Source: Acrasis kona (lineage: Eukaryota; Heterolobosea; Eutetramitea; Acrasida; Acrasidae). From it: 64,000 bases of DNA. The notes beneath the pieces were generated by a model. The model did not search any database and was not told the origin of the DNA. It saw nothing but the letters and a program-made list of their open reading frames with translations. Position numbers and translations under genes: made by a program. The stretch covers positions 124,001-188,000 of the forward strand of contig JAOPGA020000657.1 in NCBI GenBank assembly GCA_026419775.2, read 5' to 3'. Below, piece by piece: positions 59,013-64,000 of the stretch (position 1 is its first letter; every line of letters starts with the position of its first letter).

Positions 59013-60603
59013 TTACAAGAACTTTGAATCTTTAATAAAACAGATCATTTCTAACGTGGAGGCAAAAGGAATAGTGCTTGCCATACCTTTCCCCCTAAGC
59101 TCTAACTGTGAGGACCTCAAATGTAACATCAAATTCTCATTTAACCGCAGGGATGTAGCGTTGGGTGCGTTCCACGCTACCACTTCAATTTTTAGATCAG
59201 TAACGTTCTTCTTCAAAAGTCCAACAACATGTTTACAACAAATTCGATGACAAGCCTCACTCAATACAAATTCCAACCTCTCTACAATTTTATTGTCAAA
59301 TGTTTGGTCAGATGTGGTTCCCACCGAATGATACACATTTCTTTCCTTATTCCACTCCGAATAATCTTGGTGTATTTGTAATAAAGCACTCTTAAGCAAA
59401 ACAAGGATCATTTGGTCGTGACTGTCACTGATTACTCCAGTATCCACAGAGCATCTTAACTCACGCCAAACACCATTCGGCTCTAACGATAAAAGTACAT
59501 GAATGAAACCTCCGTCCAGCAACCTGTTAACATTTAATTTCAATATGATTCTATTTTCAGTTTTTTCTAAAACAACAACAGATTGAATTAAAGTACAAGC
59601 ATTTGACAATAACATAAAAAGTTCTTGATCTAGTATAGAATCTTGAGCTTGATATAAATGTTTGATCTTGTCGTCAATGTCGTCATCCTGTAGTGATTCT
59701 TTGTTTGATATTTTCGACGATAGTATGGTCCTCCTACCACTGGTACACGCGGCTGGAAATGCAAGATCTAAAATGTTATCATCTCTTCTGATGACACCGA
59801 CTGAGACGTGTCTAAATTGAACTGGCGGCACAAGTCCTGATCCCAATCCAATGTCGACTACGTGCTGATACTGCGGTTGTCTCATCATGGTTGATCTCTT
59901 TCCTTGTGAAATGCTTGAATTGGCCCTTAATGTGAATTCTGATTGAATGCGAAAAAGTGACTGGTGATGGTCGTGGTCCTTTTGTATTCTATCTTTTGCC
60001 TTCTCGGAACCTCTCTGCAGCATTTGTAAGGCTGATTTTAGTTGGAAATTCTTGGAACGGAACAACTTCAAACCTTCATTCTCTTCTTCCTTCTCGTCAA
60101 ATAAAAGTATTTCGTCTTTGAGGAGATCGGAGGCTGTGGATGACATGCTTAGATCCGAAGTTCGCTGAATGTTAACCACAGTGAGATACTGTGCTTGCTT
60201 CAATGTTCTGGCGAGATCCTCCACAACGTCCATTTCATGAAGCGCTGCACTTAATTCGGAGAGAGTTTTATTAAATGGATAAGGTTTTGGGGGGCGTTGC
60301 AGATATGCCTGTTTTAACTCAACACTTTGTTTGTTAGTGACTTGAACTGTTTTGGGCTTACTGTGCTGATTTAGGGTCGCGCGGATCGTCGACTGTATGA
60401 TCATTATATGACTGCTGCTCCACAGGAAAACGAAAGAGTTGTATTGTTGATGCAAATTTTTCCTCGCCTGTCTGTGCTTTAATTGGAACCTCTTGACCAT
60501 CATCTTTTATTGATTCAATCGGCGTTTCTTCATATGATTCTAACGTAAGCCGCACTCTTTTTATATCAGATTCTATTTCTTCTCGAGGACTTCTTTTCGA
60601 CAT
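59013..60603 (-). CDS. MED17: Mediator subunit MED17 (SRB4) homologue
   Basis: Central scaffold of the Mediator head module that links RNA polymerase II to activators. Exons 60362-60603 and 59013-60324, with a 37-nt intron containing TCACTAAC, give 517 residues. Family-like features: PYPFNKTLSELSAALHEMDVVEDLA (compare human RSALTEMCVLYDVL), then SKNFQLKSALQMLQRGSEKAKDRI and LFRIQSEFTLR (compare SLAGAAQILLKGAERL and LLRLRQHWKLR). A conserved GSGLVPPVQFRHVSVGVI strand region follows. The C-terminal half is divergent. The call rests on the pattern over the N-terminal half, so it is likely but not certain. Confidence 0.68.
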
Positions 60604-60831
60604 ACTTTAGTTGATTGATACAAAATTTTACAATTCGAAGAATAAAAGAACGTGAAAAAAGTTGAGCAGGTAAATGATCAAAAAGAAAATAGATGTTTGT
60701 TGTATCAACTATTTCAGCTCAATAAAGCATTGCTTTTATTCCTCGAACGTTCCATTTGTATTGGAGTTGTAAATCATAGTCTTGGACAACCATTCCATTG
60801 TCAGAACAAACAAAAACACTTCAACGACAAG

Positions 60832-61567
60832 ATGTGGGGCAAACTATTTGGAGGAGGAAAGAAAGAAATTACGGTCAGTAAAAAGACCGAGGATCACACC
60901 AACCAAACCATCAACAAGATGCAAGAAACTCAAGAAATGCTGGAGAAGAGACAAAAGTTACTTCAAAAGAAGATGCAAATGGAAGAAGATAAGGCCAAAG
61001 AGTTCTTGTTAAAAAAGGACAAGAAGTGTGAGTAGACTTTTATTTATGACTTATATTTAATCTTTAATAGCTGCCCTCGCCGCCATTAAGCGCAAAAAGA
61101 CCTATGAAGCCCAATATAACCGTCTTCAACAACAAATATCCAACGTAGAACAAATGTCCATGAACGTTGAGAATGCAGTTACAGACATGGAAACACTCAA
61201 AACTCAACAACTTGCTGCAAATACCCTTAAGCAAGTTTTCAAAGAGACTGGTGGTATAGACAAGGTAGAGGATGTCCTCGACGAAGTTAGAGATGCTATG
61301 GACGTTGCAAATGACCTCGGTCGTGCCCTTTCACAGAACATTGGAGGAGGCGAGATGATCGACGAGGACGATATTGAGGCTGAGTTGAGCATGCTTGAGA
61401 TGGAGAATGACGATGCCCAAATGTTAGGAATGGACTCAAGCGTTAAAATTCCCAAGGGGGCACCAACTGGTGGTGTTAAGTTGCCAACTGCAAAGAGTCC
61501 CGCGAAGAAGGTTAGATCCGAAGAGGAAGACGATTTGGCTGCCTTAGAAGCAGAATTGAATGGTTAA
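60832..61567 (+). CDS. SNF7: ESCRT-III subunit SNF7/CHMP4
   Basis: Filament-forming subunit that drives membrane scission in endosomal sorting, cytokinesis and repair. Exons 60832-61027 and 61071-61567 (43-nt intron) give 230 residues. The N-terminal amphipathic MWGKLFGGGKK is the membrane-inserting ANCHR-like start of CHMP4. Helices 1-2 are joined by the splice at KDKKSALAAIKRKKTYEAQ, the family hallmark (ALxxLKRKKxYExQL). Helices 3-5 have TDMETLKTQQLAANTLKQV and VEDVLDEVRDAMDVANDLGRALSQ. The acidic tail ends EEEDDLAALEAELNG, like the MIT-interacting end. It is divergent from MED17. Confidence 0.95.
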
Positions 61568-61663
61568 GACTGTACTCGTTTATCTGTAAAATAAAATTCC
61601 ATTCAGAAAAAATATCATGAATTTCCAAAAAATTTGGTCAACTTCACATAATCATACACAACC

Positions 61664-61903
61664 ATGAACACAGAGTCCCTAGAGATGGAGGCCTTCGCCC
61701 AAATATACTTCAAGTGAGTTTTGGTTTCGCATTTTGTTTTTAATTATTGTAGTATGATCAAGGAGTGTAAGGTAAAATGCTTGACCCATGCGGGAACAGC
61801 CTTGGACGAATATGAAAATGGATGCACAAACACATGCGTAAAAAAGTATTTCAAAGTTCACAAATTCGTTGGTGATGTGATTCAATCAAACCAACCACAA
61901 TAA
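61664..61903 (+). CDS. Small Tim chaperone (Tim8/9/10/13 family)
   Basis: Mitochondrial intermembrane-space chaperone for carrier and beta-barrel precursors. Exons 61664-61713 and 61753-61903 (39-nt intron) give 66 residues. The twin C-x3-C motif is present: CKVKC and CTNTC, spaced 15 residues apart, as needed for two intramolecular disulphides and the helical hairpin. The short N-terminus (MNTESLEMEAFAQIYFNMIKE) resembles Tim9/Tim10, and the family subtype cannot be fixed. It is 96 bp downstream of SNF7 in tandem. Too small and split to show as a long open frame, but the motif and exact splice make it convincing. Confidence 0.85.
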
Positions 61904-62422
61904 ACGAAATTTAACTGAGAAGTTTTAGTATTTGAGTAGAAGAATTTACTGTTCTAACGACACACAGCCTTTAAAAGTTGCATTAATTTTGCAAAATGCT
62001 TGTCAAGACAAAATAATTTCGGAGAGGATTCGAAAATGTCTGTGTCGGTTACATTATAATTCTGCTAGTAAATGCAACATGTTGATCCACAATATAACTA
62101 CCTGAATTGCTACTGCTGAAGTTCCATAGTGTTTATATTTTTGAGTTAGTTGACTTCACCATAATGACATATTAAACACATTAAAGACAACCGTTATAAA
62201 CACTAGTGTCGAATTGACTTCGCTGATGAACAAAATTATTACTGACACTTCTAGACAGCCAACTGGCTGACACCTATTTCGCTTCAAGTCTGAATTTTAT
62301 TTTGCACTAAAAACATGGAGGTTATATTTAATGATTTCAAGTAACATGAGAATGTTAAAAACTACCCAAAAATTCTTCAAGAAGTTAAGCCGCTGCTCAT
62401 CAAAAGTTTAAAGTACATGTGT
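61904..62422. other. Gap of about 520 bp, no supported gene
   Basis: AT-rich sequence between convergent Tim and RGS genes. It holds a TGATGA at 62224 and a CTGA at 62267 that resemble snoRNA boxes, but the spacing is short and no terminal stem supports them. No ORF with a domain is present. Confidence 0.4.
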
Positions 62423-63747
62423 TTATTGGTTTTGCATCTCCAACATTGCCCCGCTGTCCACAAATTTTGCATTGATATCATACAACATTTCAGTTTCAAG
62501 CTCTGCGATGACTTCGTCGAACAAGTCGTTGTCAGCTCCTTCCGCTACAAATCTATTCTTAACATTCTGCCTCATTCTGTTGGTAATATTTATTCCATGT
62601 ATAGAATCTGGGTCAAAGAATTGATCTAAGATCTGTTCTGCTTTTTTGGTTCTTACTTCCCTTGGAGATATCGTTTTGTATTCCAACTCAATTGCCTCCC
62701 AACATAGCACTACTTCTACACAGAATAGTTTGGCTGCAAACAATTTGATGAATCTTCTGGCTTTGTTATCTATATTGTTGGTTGACTCTTTGTAAAGAAT
62801 TAACTTACCCCTCATGACAAGTCCTACGTTATAAACATCTGTAAAAGGAGACCTTTCCGAAGACATCGACTTTGCTCTTTTGGAGGGTGATAGAGGTATG
62901 GCCACTGGCAATGATGTCGGCATGCATTGGAAGTTTTCTTTATTAAGAACGGCAAGTTTTTTCGACTTTTGCGCTAACAATGCCCTCTTGTCATTTAGTT
63001 TCTTTTTCGTCATGCTTGCGAGAATACCATATCTGGAATCATCCTGTTTGATGATGGGAGAGGAGGCCTCTGTTGCCTTGCCACTAAATTGTGGATCTAC
63101 AATGACAGACAAATAGTCAGGTCTGATGTTAAGAAGTTTTAATGGGATGTAACTTACCTTTCATGAGGTTTATCGACTCTGAATTCATGTACAACTGCAC
63201 CTGACTCTGCTAAAAATATTGCTGGCTTTCTAGCTGCATGGGCGCCGTCCCTAGCAGCAATACTTTTGACTGTAATTCCTTTGGTGAAGAACAGTTCAAT
63301 ACCTCTTGTAATGTTTTGGTAGGCCAGTGATACTTCGTTTATCACTTCAAATGCATTTGAAAATTTATTATCCTTATCGTGTACACAAAGAAAGTCATTG
63401 ATATATGGATCAGGAAACTATTGATTAGTTATTAACAAAAAAGATTGCGTACGTCTTTTAAATACGTTGTAAAAAACTCGGGACTCTCCATGTGTATGAA
63501 AACTGCGACTGTGTTGAGCTGGAGCATTGCAGGATATAGATCATATATATCCCGTATAGCTTCTTGACAGAATATACATCCTGTGTGTCTATTTGTTTAG
63601 GAGTTCGGTTAGTAAGTCAAGTACACACCTTAGGAATATGAGCAGAACCTTATGTTTACATGAAATATCGTGTATAGATTCGCCGGTATTTGTTATCATA
63701 CTCCTCATCACATTGTGGTCATATGACCGAAGGTTGTTTGTTACCAT
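62423..63747 (-). CDS. Second thioredoxin-fold/RGS fusion protein
   Basis: Exons 63629-63747, 63453-63588, 63158-63417 and 62423-63122, with 40-, 35- and 35-nt introns, give 404 residues. Residues about 25-175 show a thioredoxin/peroxiredoxin-like fold: KVLLIFLRHTGCIFCQEAI, formed across the first splice, with a CxxC motif, LNTVAVFIHMESPEFF, FPDPYINDFLCVHDKDN and KPAIFLAESGAVVHEFRV. A basic Ser/Lys linker follows. Residues about 280-395 form an RGS domain: EVVLCWEAIELEYKT, ILDQFFDPDSIHGINITNRMRQNV and DLFDEVIAELETEM. The same plan as the gene at 27554-28841, with different splice sites and low sequence identity, suggests an established family. It may be membrane-anchored (see the next entry). 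Confidence 0.77.
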
Positions 63748-63750
63748 TTC

Positions 63751-63942
63751 CTAGTTCGTTTTCATCAAAAATAGCTTGACGTTTGAAATAGGTAATATAA
63801 TAAAATATACAAAAATAGAGGATGACACAATCATTACAAAAAGAGTGATGTAATTTCTGATGTTGGTATATGTTGTCTTCTTTTGGTCGCTCATTCCATA
63901 ATTTTGGTTACACCAACTTCTCCAACAATGGATGATTATCAT
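63751..63942 (-). CDS. Small ORF with one membrane span, in frame with the RGS gene
   Basis: 63 residues (or 47 from the second Met), with one hydrophobic segment YITLFVMIVSSSIFVYFIILPI. It ends in TAG, then GAA, then the ATG of the RGS fusion, all in one frame. A 30-nt GTCAAG...CTAG segment covering the TAG could be spliced to give a membrane-anchored protein, though it is shorter than other introns here. Without that it is an upstream ORF or a separate short gene. Confidence 0.45.
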   Translation of the reverse strand: MIIIHCWRSWCNQNYGMSDQKKTTYTNIRNYITLFVMIVSSSIFVYFIILPISNVKLFLMKTN

Positions 63943-64000
63943 GTCCCAGTTTTCAACAGTAAGATAGCAGTTGTGATAATAAAGTTATATTAATAGACGT
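63943..64000. other. Right edge, no feature seen
   Basis: 58 bp of AT-rich sequence at the end of the window, upstream of the small membrane ORF. It may hold its promoter; nothing else is visible. Confidence 0.4.

Noticed and set aside
61664-61885. Minus-strand 68-codon frame over the Tim gene
   Set aside because: It is a shadow of the real two-exon Tim gene on the plus strand.
62224-62270. TGATGA and CTGA as a box C/D snoRNA
   Set aside because: Only 47 nt apart, no terminal stem, no C' or D' with guide region.

Overview
The window is nuclear DNA of a gene-dense, flagellum-bearing protist. Almost every kilobase is coding, intergenic gaps are often 10-250 bp, stop codons of convergent genes lie as little as 1-2 bp apart, and introns are rare and tiny (mostly 35-48 nt, GT-AG, often with a CTAAC-like branch site). 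The standard genetic code fits, with TAA, TAG and TGA all used as stops. A CCDC146/MBO2 homologue implies a motile flagellum. A giant EGF-repeat surface receptor, several RGS proteins, a KRE2-type mannosyltransferase and a LysM-GH19 chitinase would suit a free-living amoeboflagellate. A heterolobosean (Naegleria/Acrasis-like) is my best guess, but this is inference and not proven by any one gene. Two ambiguous bases (55993 and 56210) show the sequence is draft quality.

Layout. 0-11 kb: LysM-GH19 chitinase, CCDC146, tRNA pseudouridine synthase, histone chaperone ASF1, GT15 mannosyltransferase, a disordered SP-repeat protein, kynureninase and a flavin-reductase-like protein. 11-20.5 kb: TBC RabGAP, CNOT10, a HAD phosphatase, a vWA protein, GDP-fucose synthase, an APH-like kinase and an esterase. 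20.5-25 kb: a six-exon P450 whose 1.84-kb intron holds a broken antisense Ulp1-like gene, then DUSP12/YVH1. 25-29 kb: a coiled-coil protein and a thioredoxin-fold/RGS fusion. 29-37.5 kb: an almost 1-kb gene-free stretch and then a 2471-residue receptor (fibrinogen-like, about 20 EGF repeats, Thr-Pro mucin stalk, REJ-like and GPS-like modules, one membrane span). 37.5-50 kb: RFC5, KGD4/MRPS36, an RGS protein, soluble pyrophosphatase, an ER peroxiredoxin ending in KDEL, RPL27, a YbaB-like protein, SPT2, F-box/LRR, NmrA-like reductase and GFA genes, and a GST fragment. 50-64 kb: a WD40 protein, a tectonin-repeat protein, a MUL1-like protein without RING, a second P450, tRNA-Arg, a sirtuin, a CorA transporter, MED17, SNF7, a small Tim chaperone and a second thioredoxin-fold/RGS fusion.

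Most genes are unrelated housekeeping genes placed side by side; no operon-like pathway is seen. Recurring themes are chromatin and transcription (ASF1, SPT2, MED17, sirtuin, CNOT10), membrane traffic (TBC, SNF7), redox chemistry, and G-protein signalling (three RGS genes). The strongest novelty candidates are two separate genes that fuse a CxxC thioredoxin/peroxiredoxin-like domain to an RGS domain. One of them also has an in-frame membrane-anchor ORF just upstream. Exon structures were rebuilt by hand from reading frame, GT-AG borders and family conservation. Start codons were moved to the first in-frame ATG wherever an open frame began with TTG, GTG or CTG.
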